Shown here piece after piece: positions 58,477 to 64,000 of a stretch of DNA of 64,000 nucleotides (positions are counted from its first letter, which is position 1; each line of letters opens with the position of its first letter). The stretch covers positions 1 to 64,000 of the IMG/VR virus record IMGVR_UViG_3300037247_001314; one strand, 5' to 3'. Made by a program: the position numbers and the translations under genes. Source of the stretch: a virus. The notes beneath the pieces are model-generated. The model worked only from the letters and a program-made list of their open reading frames with translations. It was not told where the DNA came from and did not search any database.

Positions 58477-58951
58477 CAAAGCCCCTTCGTCTACCCCACT
58501 CGTCGCGTGGGTCGCGCATCTCTTCCAGTTGTCGGGCAAAATCATCTGCGCGAGCTCGCTGCTCGTCGTGCTTTCTAACCAAGCTAATGACGGCAGCGCG
58601 CCTGCGCTCGCTGATAGGCCATTCGCCCACATCGCGAACGGTAGAGGCCACGACAGCCTCCGACACAGGACTGAGCCGTGCGATGCAGGTTTCCAGTCGC
58701 CGACGTTCACGCGTAGCCCAGTTCAGCTGCGCTTTAACAGCTTTGCGCTCCTCATCGGCTTGAGTGTAGAGCGCGCGGTGAACGAGCGCAGTTTTCTCGC
58801 TCAGGTGACTGTCCTTCAACTCGTCGCGCTCTTTGCATACATTCTTGTAGAGCTGCTCCATCTCCGCTGCGTCTTCGCGTATCTGAGCGGCCTCCTCTTT
58901 CGATATTGAAGAATCGCATGTCGGGCAACAGCCTTGGTCGTCGTCAGTCAT
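58469..58951 (-). CDS. Coiled-coil protein with N-terminal CxxC
   Basis: The 160-residue protein begins MTDDDQGCCPTCDSSISKEE, a half zinc knuckle. A long charged coiled coil follows (AAEMEQLYKNVCKERDELKD, DEERKAVKAQLNWATRERRR). It shows 8-base overlaps at both ends. Function is unknown. Confidence 0.55.
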   Translation of the reverse strand: MTDDDQGCCPTCDSSISKEEAAQIREDAAEMEQLYKNVCKERDELKDSHLSEKTALVHRALYTQADEERKAVKAQLNWATRERRRLETCIARLSPVSEAVVASTVRDVGEWPISERRRAAVISLVRKHDEQRARADDFARQLEEMRDPRDEWGRRRGFDG

Positions 58952-59189
58952 CCGTAAAGTTCTTCTCGCTGAGCTTTTTCCAATCGTCCTCGTTGCCGTG
59001 AGCGAGGAGAAAGTTGTGCTTCATGGTTTCCAGTTGCTGGCGATAATCAGGCAAACCAACAGGCGGGTCGGCCACGGACAAACGAAAGCCCCCAGTGGTC
59101 ACAGCGGACGCACCGATTTCAGCCATGTGTTCACCAGCGGCGACGATCTTTGCCTCTAGTTCTGGATGTTGTTTCGTATAGTCAACCAT
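58944..59189 (-). CDS. Small unknown protein
   Basis: The 81-residue protein begins MVDYTKQHPELEAKIVAAGE and ends KKLSEKNFTDD. It is alpha/beta with no recognised motif and has 8-base coupling overlaps at both ends. Confidence 0.5.
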   Translation of the reverse strand: MVDYTKQHPELEAKIVAAGEHMAEIGASAVTTGGFRLSVADPPVGLPDYRQQLETMKHNFLLAHGNEDDWKKLSEKNFTDD

Positions 59190-59385
59190 TGCTCTCCCTA
59201 GCGGTCACCTGTCGGTTCCCATCACGTCTGCGGTTGTATCGACGTCGTCGCAGCGAGGTGGCTACGAGGTCAGCGTTAAATCGCCCGCTGTGGATGCCTA
59301 GCAGCAACACACAGGCAGCATCCCATTGCGTGTCGTCGAGGTCGACGAGCTTGGTATCGGTGGTGGTTCGTATCTGCGCCTTCAT
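59182..59385 (-). CDS. Small unknown protein
   Basis: The 67-residue protein starts MKAQIRTTTDTKLVDLDDTQ and ends with an Arg-rich stretch (ATSLRRRRYNRRRDGNRQVT). The ATG overlaps the upstream stop by 4 bases. It may bind nucleic acid through the basic end. Confidence 0.5.
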   Translation of the reverse strand: MKAQIRTTTDTKLVDLDDTQWDAACVLLLGIHSGRFNADLVATSLRRRRYNRRRDGNRQVTARESNG

Positions 59386-59567
59386 GTCGTCTCGTCGTCA
59401 TCCTCTGTAAAGGCAAACTCAATGCGGCGCAGACTCGATTGGTTCTCCTTGTTGACCAACCCAAGTAACCGGTCGACGAGTTCTGGCGGAACATCTCCGT
59501 GGGCGAGAGGAGCTAGCGGAAGATATTTATTTGCTTGTTGGCGGTACAGAGTCGCTCGACATTTCAC
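59382..59567 (-). CDS. Small unknown protein
   Basis: The 61-residue protein starts at GTG (GTGA overlap) and has a basic start (MKCRATLYRQQANKYLPLAP) and an acidic end (FAFTEDDDETT). No family is recognised. Confidence 0.45.
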   Translation of the reverse strand: MKCRATLYRQQANKYLPLAPLAHGDVPPELVDRLLGLVNKENQSSLRRIEFAFTEDDDETT

Positions 59568-59944
59568 AGCGCACCTCGCTCGACCAGGAGCTCGCGCACC
59601 TTCACCCAGTCGACGTAGGGCCGCGGAGCATCGTGCTTCAACGGACAGCCAAGTGCTGCATCGTCGATGTAAATCTGCGCATAGGCTTTAGGTGACGTCG
59701 TCCAATCCTGCGCAGGGTTCCGCTGAACGCCGTAGAGCGGGATGTCGTTTGCTGCGTACCAGTTGACTGCGTCTTGTAGCTTCTCATCGCAGCGCATTGT
59801 CCACAGAATGAGCCCGTGCCCAGCGGCGACGAGTTCTTTCTGCACCTCAACAGCACCGGGGAGTGTGCCACCGACGTTGGGATACTCGTGATAAACGCAG
59901 GTGCCGTCAAAGTCGACGCAGATGTTGAGGGACATTGCTTTCAT
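59564..59944 (-). CDS. HAD-superfamily phosphatase-like protein
   Basis: The 126-residue protein carries HAD motif I CVDFDGTCVYHEYP (nucleophile Asp11, second Asp13) and motif II near LILWTMRCDEKLQDAVNW. It resembles the BT_0820-type hypothetical HAD proteins with VDFDGT...P.vG...PGA. The late acidic motif (YIDDAALGCP) is also present. The substrate is unknown; with ThyX nearby, a nucleotide phosphatase is one possibility. It starts directly after the previous stop (TAAATG). Confidence 0.75.
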   Translation of the reverse strand: MKAMSLNICVDFDGTCVYHEYPNVGGTLPGAVEVQKELVAAGHGLILWTMRCDEKLQDAVNWYAANDIPLYGVQRNPAQDWTTSPKAYAQIYIDDAALGCPLKHDAPRPYVDWVKVRELLVERGAL

Positions 59945-60151
59945 TTAGTTTTTCTCGACGCGAAGGTTAAAAGGTTCGCCGCAATCAATCTCACCGGAAT
60001 GACACCACTCCTCGTCTGGCTTCCCATCGTTGCCCTCAAGCCCCTGTAGGGGCCGGTCCTCTGCGAGCTCGATCGCTTTCGCTTTTGTGGGCGCCTCGAC
60101 GTGGGTGTGCAGCGAGATTGTACCGAGTGCGGCCACTACAAACTTAGGCAT
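59945..60151 (-). CDS. Small unknown protein
   Basis: The 68-residue protein begins MPKFVVAALGTISLHTHVEA, a strand-helix pattern with TKAKAIELAED. This resembles small domains of phage proteins that carry a V-x-A-x-[ST]-x-x-[EK]-A motif. Function is unknown. Confidence 0.5.
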   Translation of the reverse strand: MPKFVVAALGTISLHTHVEAPTKAKAIELAEDRPLQGLEGNDGKPDEEWCHSGEIDCGEPFNLRVEKN

Positions 60152-60776
60152 TCGTCAGCTCGCCGACGTCGTCAAACACAACGGGGATACGACTCCGAAA
60201 CTCGGCCAGCATAGGGCGCGTTATTTCGCGAAGCTGTGGGTGAGCTGTGTCGGGTGTGCGCATCTTGAAAAAGTGCCGCCACTCGCGCAAGTTCGCGGTC
60301 ATCACGATTTCGGTCTTGAGGCTGTTGGGCAAGACCGAACGAGCCATCTGTGGGCTGGCACCTGCATCGAGCATCTGGAAGTAAATCGACTCCGCAAACA
60401 ACACCCCCGCCCGCCAGGCCTCAAATGTCACCTCGTCCACATGTGGTCGCGGATCGATGACGGTGATTTCCCGACCGAACTTGTTCTTGGTGTAGTTGCA
60501 GTAGCGCGTCGACTCCTGCGAGTAGGACGCAAGACGATGACGCACAATCTCGTGAGAGATGCCGCGGTCGCAGATGATCCGCACGCTCGCGGACTCATGT
60601 TCGATGACCGTCTCGTGGCCGCGCTTGAGCACCATGGCCACAAACTTCTGCGAACTGTCATCCGTGATTTTGTCCTCGGACTTGTAACAAGTTCGCCCAG
60701 CCAGCTCGATGCGACGCAGCATCTCGTAGCCGTTGATAAGTGACACAATCTCGTAGGATGACTTAACGATTTTCAT
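60144..60776 (-). CDS. thyX: Flavin-dependent thymidylate synthase
   Basis: The 210-residue enzyme makes dTMP from dUMP using FAD and methylene-tetrahydrofolate. It has the diagnostic ThyX motif RHRLASYSQESTRY (residues 79-92), preceded by HESASVRIICDRGISHEIVR. The C-terminal NLREWRHFFKMR segment belongs to the active site. MKIVKSSYEI at 60776 overlaps the previous stop by 4 bases; a longer frame is not needed. Phages carry ThyX to supply thymidine for their own replication. Confidence 0.95.
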   Translation of the reverse strand: MKIVKSSYEIVSLINGYEMLRRIELAGRTCYKSEDKITDDSSQKFVAMVLKRGHETVIEHESASVRIICDRGISHEIVRHRLASYSQESTRYCNYTKNKFGREITVIDPRPHVDEVTFEAWRAGVLFAESIYFQMLDAGASPQMARSVLPNSLKTEIVMTANLREWRHFFKMRTPDTAHPQLREITRPMLAEFRSRIPVVFDDVGELTNA

Positions 60777-61369
60777 GATTCTGGTTCCTTGTCGTCGAGG
60801 ACGTACGCAACAGCTGCAAGACGCGTAGCAGTGGTTGTGCCCTCGGGGTTGCAATGAGCGAGCGTGCTCAAGACGATAGCCTCGTCATGTTTGCGCGCAA
60901 GGCCATCGGTGCTCGCTTCCTCTATTTTCGCCACGATCGCGTCAATCTTTTCGCGACACTCATCTGCGTCCCTCCAACAGGCTCGTACACGAGAGTGGTG
61001 GCTGTAGCCTTCGCGGGCCAGCGATCTCAGTTTTGGAAGCAGCTCTCGAACGCGAGCCAGTTGAGCAGCGAGCTCAGCGTGCGCGTCACCAAGAGCAGAG
61101 ACAAGGTTCGCAGGATCGCGAGCCTGGTCGTCGAAAGGAACGCCGAGGTGTTCCTCCACGCTCTGCCGAAGTGCCAGCACCACCTCGTCCTCTTGGGGCA
61201 CATCACCCCACTCTGTGCGACGCGTGAAGCTCGGCTGTGAATGGATTTCGTCGTCTAGAGCATATTGCGCCATTGTCACCAAAGCGCACGCTGCACAGAA
61301 CTCAGTAGCGTCTCCACACCAAACGACTGTAACTTTCGCTTCGTCTGGACAATCTTCACATTTAGCCAT
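60773..61369 (-). CDS. Unknown protein with N-terminal Cys cluster
   Basis: The 198-residue protein begins MAKCEDCPDEAKVTVVWCGD, then EFCAACALV, a four-Cys treble-clef-like zinc site. The rest is helical (HAELAAQLARVRELLPKLRS). It lies 3 bases after the preceding gene. No family is recognised. Confidence 0.55.
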   Translation of the reverse strand: MAKCEDCPDEAKVTVVWCGDATEFCAACALVTMAQYALDDEIHSQPSFTRRTEWGDVPQEDEVVLALRQSVEEHLGVPFDDQARDPANLVSALGDAHAELAAQLARVRELLPKLRSLAREGYSHHSRVRACWRDADECREKIDAIVAKIEEASTDGLARKHDEAIVLSTLAHCNPEGTTTATRLAAVAYVLDDKEPES

Positions 61370-61371
61370 CG

Positions 61372-61719
61372 TTATTTCCTTTCAGGCCCAACGTGGAAGT
61401 CGCAATCGCCAGCTTCGTCTGGACAGTCTTCCCCCGAAGTGCATTTGGATTTGTAGCCGGACGTGCAGCCCGGATCGATTTCGTCGCAAGGCGCGAGGTC
61501 GGAAAGCAGACAAGCGCACTCCCCGTCCCTGTAGAGGCCGTCGAAGCCGTTAGCCTTGAGGTACGCGCCAGCCATCCCAACGACAGTTAGCGCTTTCGGT
61601 TTCTTGTCACCGTTGGCTGGCGCGTACTTGGCCAACTTCTTCGCCAGGTTCACGGATATCTTCCGCTGAGCGTCGAGGTCAGCGAGAGCCTGCGTCAGTC
61701 GCTCTAGGGTGGTGCTCAC
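61372..61719 (-). CDS. Unknown protein with Cys-rich C-terminus
   Basis: The 115-residue protein has an N-terminal coiled coil (LERLTQALADLDAQRKISVN). Its C-terminal half has about ten cysteines (ECACLLSDLAPCDEIDPGC, then CTSGEDCPDEAGDCDFH) that could bind metals or form disulfides. The start overlaps the upstream stop by 4 bases. Confidence 0.55.
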   Translation of the reverse strand: MSTTLERLTQALADLDAQRKISVNLAKKLAKYAPANGDKKPKALTVVGMAGAYLKANGFDGLYRDGECACLLSDLAPCDEIDPGCTSGYKSKCTSGEDCPDEAGDCDFHVGPERK

Positions 61720-62075
61720 GTCTCCCCCTTGGGCTTGTCGACGTCAGCTCTGAGGTCGACATTGACCGACGCCGTGGGGGTGGGCACCCTGAGCGTGACC
61801 TTGCCTCGCAGCTCCTTGCCCGGCATCCAAAAAACGCCTTGAAAACCGTCAATCTCACCTTGCGAAACCAAAAGGGCGAGACTTTTGAGCCACTCGGCGA
61901 CTTGACCGCGCTCGAGGTGAGCGCGGTCAAAGGTGGTGCCGGGGGGTACGTCAATATTAGGCACCCACGTCTGGGGCTTGCCCTGTACTTCTCGCGAAAC
62001 ACGGCAAGCCTCAGTCATCGCCATGCGCAGCGAGCTATCGATGTGGGAAATGGATTCTTCGTTGTCGTCGGTCAT
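61716..62075 (-). CDS. Unknown protein
   Basis: The 119-residue protein begins MTDDNEESISHIDSSLRMAM and has a helical first half. Its strand-rich end (GKVTLRVPTPTASVNVDLRA) precedes a polar tail. No family is recognised; 4-base overlaps are present at both ends. Confidence 0.5.
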   Translation of the reverse strand: MTDDNEESISHIDSSLRMAMTEACRVSREVQGKPQTWVPNIDVPPGTTFDRAHLERGQVAEWLKSLALLVSQGEIDGFQGVFWMPGKELRGKVTLRVPTPTASVNVDLRADVDKPKGET

Positions 62076-62572
62076 ACTTTTTCTTTCTTAGCCTTCTTGG
62101 TCTCAGCGCCAAATGGCCTACGCACGATGCGCTCTTTAGCGTTGAAATGTTTGCAGCCCTCGTAGGGGCAGGTGGACTGACTGTTAGGAAACGACGAGCA
62201 CATCCGCGGTCGGTCCTCGTAGTCCAGACAGTTGCGTGTCTCGCCATCGAAATACTTGCAGGTGAAGAAGTTCACGCGAATGTCGTCGCGGTCATCCTGG
62301 CGCTGCGGGTGTATTGGGTTCCGCTTGTGCTTACCAAGGGGGATGAGCATGTCGGCAGCCTTCTGGACGTCGCGCCAACGCTCGTGCGCTCTCTCCCACG
62401 TTCCATCGCAGGGGTAGTCGTTCCACGTCGGCTCTACTTCCTCGCGCGCCATTTTCTTGAGGGTAGTCAGCGAGAACGCCGCGCAACAATAGCCTTTGCA
62501 GCTGTTGGTCTTCGCCACCGTTTTGGGTGCAGACAGCTTTGGCAGCGAGTTCAGATTTGAAACTTTAACCAT
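62072..62572 (-). CDS. YkgJ-like cysteine-cluster protein
   Basis: The 166-residue protein has cysteines arranged as in YkgJ-type proteins: CKGYCCAAFSL near residue 25, then FTCKYFDGETRNCLDYEDRP-RMCSSFP and CPYEGCKHF. The family pattern is C-x(2-6)-C-C ... C-x-x(8)-C-x-x-Y-x-x-RP-x-x-C, thought to bind iron or zinc. Its role in phage is unknown. The C-terminus is Lys-rich. The start shows the 8-base overlap (AATGGTTAA). Confidence 0.65.
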   Translation of the reverse strand: MVKVSNLNSLPKLSAPKTVAKTNSCKGYCCAAFSLTTLKKMAREEVEPTWNDYPCDGTWERAHERWRDVQKAADMLIPLGKHKRNPIHPQRQDDRDDIRVNFFTCKYFDGETRNCLDYEDRPRMCSSFPNSQSTCPYEGCKHFNAKERIVRRPFGAETKKAKKEKV

Positions 62573-62810
62573 TGAGGTGCTCCCGTGCGCGAGCTAGCCA
62601 CTCAGTGGTGTTGACCGACCGCTGTGTGAATGCGCTGGTTACGCGGTCACCTGCTTTGTGTTCCAGGAGGAACACAGCGTCGTCGACGATAGATCGACTG
62701 GTCGTGTCTTTTGCGCGCAAGCTCTTGACGTACTCGCGCACCGCGTTCTCCTTGCAGCCGTCGACCTTTTCGAGCGCAGCGAGCCACTCGTCGAATCTGT
62801 CGTCAGTCAT
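62565..62810 (-). CDS. Small unknown protein
   Basis: The 81-residue protein begins MTDDRFDEWLAALEKVDGCK at the ATG overlapping the previous stop by 4 bases. It is helical, ends EWLARAREHLNG and contains no recognised motif. Confidence 0.5.
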   Translation of the reverse strand: MTDDRFDEWLAALEKVDGCKENAVREYVKSLRAKDTTSRSIVDDAVFLLEHKAGDRVTSAFTQRSVNTTEWLARAREHLNG

Positions 62811-63199
62811 CGGGGGCATAGTCCGCGAGCCTCCGCGAGTAGCTGTTCAAGCACGCACTCGCGTTGTAGTGATTCCAGAATCGCTTTGGCGTCTTTGCGC
62901 CGCAGTGGGAAGCCGTCGCCGTTGTCCCAACCGGCTTTCGCGACGCCGCCAATGAACTCGACGAGAGTGTTGACGGCGACGTGGGTAGACTCATACCCCT
63001 GCAGCGCGAAAGCTCGTCGATTGAAATCGCATTTCTTCCACGTCGACGGGGTAGCCCATTCTTCAATGCGGAGGGTCTTGATGGTGTCCGCCTGTCTATC
63101 GATGCCGACGACGCGGCATTGCTGAGCCCAACGGTCAATGAGCAGCTGCCCAATGCGAGCAACTTTGAAGGTGAGGATGTCGCCGATGTGTAAGCTCAC
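62807..63199 (-). CDS. Unknown protein
   Basis: The 130-residue protein begins MSLHIGDILTFKVARIGQLL, a beta-barrel-like start with a Trp-rich middle (EEWATPSTWKKCDFNRRAFA). Its C-terminal helix is LESLQRECVLEQLLAEARG. The GTG start overlaps the previous stop by 4 bases. Confidence 0.5.
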   Translation of the reverse strand: MSLHIGDILTFKVARIGQLLIDRWAQQCRVVGIDRQADTIKTLRIEEWATPSTWKKCDFNRRAFALQGYESTHVAVNTLVEFIGGVAKAGWDNGDGFPLRRKDAKAILESLQRECVLEQLLAEARGLCPR

Positions 63200-63363
63200 A
63201 CACGTCTCCGCTCGTCGTAGTCGTTGCGTTTGCGGAACTCGCGCACGGCCGTGTCAGCTTCGCACGCCGCCTGCGCGCACCCGGAACAGGTAACCACCTC
63301 AGCATAGACGCGCGTCCACAGCTGGCGCTCGTGGTCGTTCTTAAACTCTTCCAGTTGGTGCAT
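63196..63363 (-). CDS. Short Cys-containing protein (55 aa)
   Basis: The 55-residue protein begins MHQLEEFKNDHERQLWTRVY and contains VTCSGCAQAACEAD, three cysteines in a short span. It ends REFRKRNDYDERRRV. It fills the gap between the winged-helix gene and the next, and its stop overlaps the following GTG (GTGA), which supports it as a gene. AGGAGG lies upstream. Confidence 0.6.
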   Translation of the reverse strand: MHQLEEFKNDHERQLWTRVYAEVVTCSGCAQAACEADTAVREFRKRNDYDERRRV

Positions 63364-63377
63364 CTGGACCTCCTACC

Positions 63378-63854
63378 CTAGACAACACTGGAGGTGTCTG
63401 GAGTGCAACCTCTTTTCTTTCGTCGGCGTGACATTTCTCGATGACCCCGCGGAGACAGGCTCACCCACGTGTGCCCTTCCTTGCGCACCACCGTTAGCCG
63501 CCCCGCTTCCTCAGCGCTCTTCACGTGGGCTGAAGCTGTCGACTGGGGCATGTCTAGGCCGTCGCGAATGTCCTGCAGCCTGAGCGTGCTCGCGCCCACG
63601 TAGAGCATGAGAACGAAGTGCCTGATGGGGATGAGGTCAGAGCGCGATGTGGGCATCGTCTGGAAGATGCTGCGGGCGAGCTCGCGGTCAGCGCGTCGCG
63701 GGCGGCACGCTGGGATGTGTCGGCGTTTGCGGGCCGCGTAGATCGCCTGCACCGAGACGTCCAGACGGGTGGCCAGCACCTGGTCCGGCACTTCCCCTAG
63801 AGGTTGCTCGTCCCACGCGACGCCACGAGGGGCAGATGTGCCACTTTTAGCCAT
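63378..63854 (-). CDS. Winged-helix transcriptional regulator
   Basis: The 158-residue protein begins MAKSGTSAPRGVAWDEQPLG, with GGAGG 6 bases before the ATG. Residues about 25-55 contain a helix-turn-helix (DQVLATRLDVSVQAIYAARK). Residues about 80-140 form a MarR/ArsR-like winged helix (LRLQDIRDGLDMPQSTASAH-VKSAEEAGRLTVVRKEGHTW-VSLSPRG). The C-terminus is basic. It may act on the operator-bearing early promoters. Confidence 0.7.
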   Translation of the reverse strand: MAKSGTSAPRGVAWDEQPLGEVPDQVLATRLDVSVQAIYAARKRRHIPACRPRRADRELARSIFQTMPTSRSDLIPIRHFVLMLYVGASTLRLQDIRDGLDMPQSTASAHVKSAEEAGRLTVVRKEGHTWVSLSPRGHREMSRRRKKRGCTPDTSSVV

Positions 63855-63952
63855 GCTGCCTCCGCACTCCCCCACCCCCGAAAGGCCCCATAAATGCCAG
63901 CAGATCACCCTAAGTCGGATACTCCTCTAGCTTTTTTCGCTTTTTGAGGGGA

Positions 63953-64000
63953 TTAGCCGATCACCTTGAGCCGTGCCCGCCGCTCATTGCGAATGCGCAC
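63953..64000 (-). CDS. C-terminal end of a gene cut by the window edge
   Basis: Sixteen codons at the right edge read VRIRNERRARLKVIG and stop (TAA). The basic sequence and a following non-coding gap of about 100 bases to the next gene suggest the end of a real gene, but the rest is outside the window. Confidence 0.35.
   Translation of the reverse strand: MRIRNERRARLKVIG

Larger units (their letters stand above)
407..63764. repeat. Dispersed 7-mer TCCAGAC/GTCTGGA, about 125 copies
   Basis: A by-eye count gives about 125 copies over the window, on either strand, roughly one per 500 bases. Random expectation at this base composition is about 8. Copies fall in all codon phases (for example encoding P-D, Q-T, S-G, V-W and L-E) and also in gaps between genes, so protein sequence does not explain them. 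Tandem or paired copies occur at 19146/19158, 40518/40530 and 53004/53015. Copies are absent from about 10.75-15.7 kb (fibres), 17.7-19.1 kb (capsid) and 58.4-61.3 kb. Confidence 0.8.

Noticed and set aside
1-64000. tRNA genes, CRISPR arrays, insertion sequences, integrase
   Set aside because: None could be supported: no cloverleaf with CCA end, no regularly spaced repeats, no DDE or recombinase motifs and no flanking target duplications were found.

Overview
The window is one continuous stretch of a GC-rich, tightly packed tailed-phage genome (Caudoviricetes). A contractile tail sheath, tail tube, portal, HK97-fold-type major capsid protein, prohead protease and large terminase are all present, so the virion is a myovirus. 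The structural genes alone fill over 40 kb and several virion proteins are very large (2465, 836 and 833 aa), which points to a large genome of which this is a part. I see no integrase, tRNA, rRNA, CRISPR array or replisome gene, and the host cannot be named from the sequence. The early promoters look like ordinary bacterial sigma70 promoters.

Almost every gene lies on the minus strand, so transcription runs from high to low coordinates. The layout, in order of transcription, is as follows. (1) 63.9-51.2 kb holds about thirty small, overlapping, mostly unknown early-type genes, with a winged-helix regulator, ThyX, an HAD-type phosphatase, a DUF1653/DUF2158-like protein, a caspase/CHAT-like protein and an HU-like protein. 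(2) 51.2-41.5 kb holds further accessory genes driven by four near-identical promoters; these include a C5-cytosine methyltransferase with a long second open frame inside it and an AcrVA2-like protein. (3) 41.5-41.0 kb is non-coding, with a large stem-loop element and a terminator. (4) 41.0-17.6 kb is packaging and head: terminase, portal, internal/ejected multidomain proteins, prohead protease, scaffold-like protein and capsid. (5) 17.6-0 kb is decoration, fibre, neck and tail genes, ending with sheath, tube and a partial tail-assembly gene. Two HNH endonuclease genes have entered the neck/tail module, one of them on the opposite strand.

Four observations stand out. The 7-mer TCCAGAC/GTCTGGA occurs about 125 times in both orientations and in all reading frames, against about 8 expected. 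A basic patch followed by a short strand (consensus K/R-rich, then [A/G/P]-V-[T/A]-[L/F/I]) recurs in at least eight otherwise unrelated proteins, often at the C-terminus. A 128-aa protein joins a Tat-type signal peptide to a copy of a segment of the major capsid protein. Four promoters share an operator-like inverted repeat next to the -35 box.

All homology statements come from motif recognition and memory of families. No database search was run.
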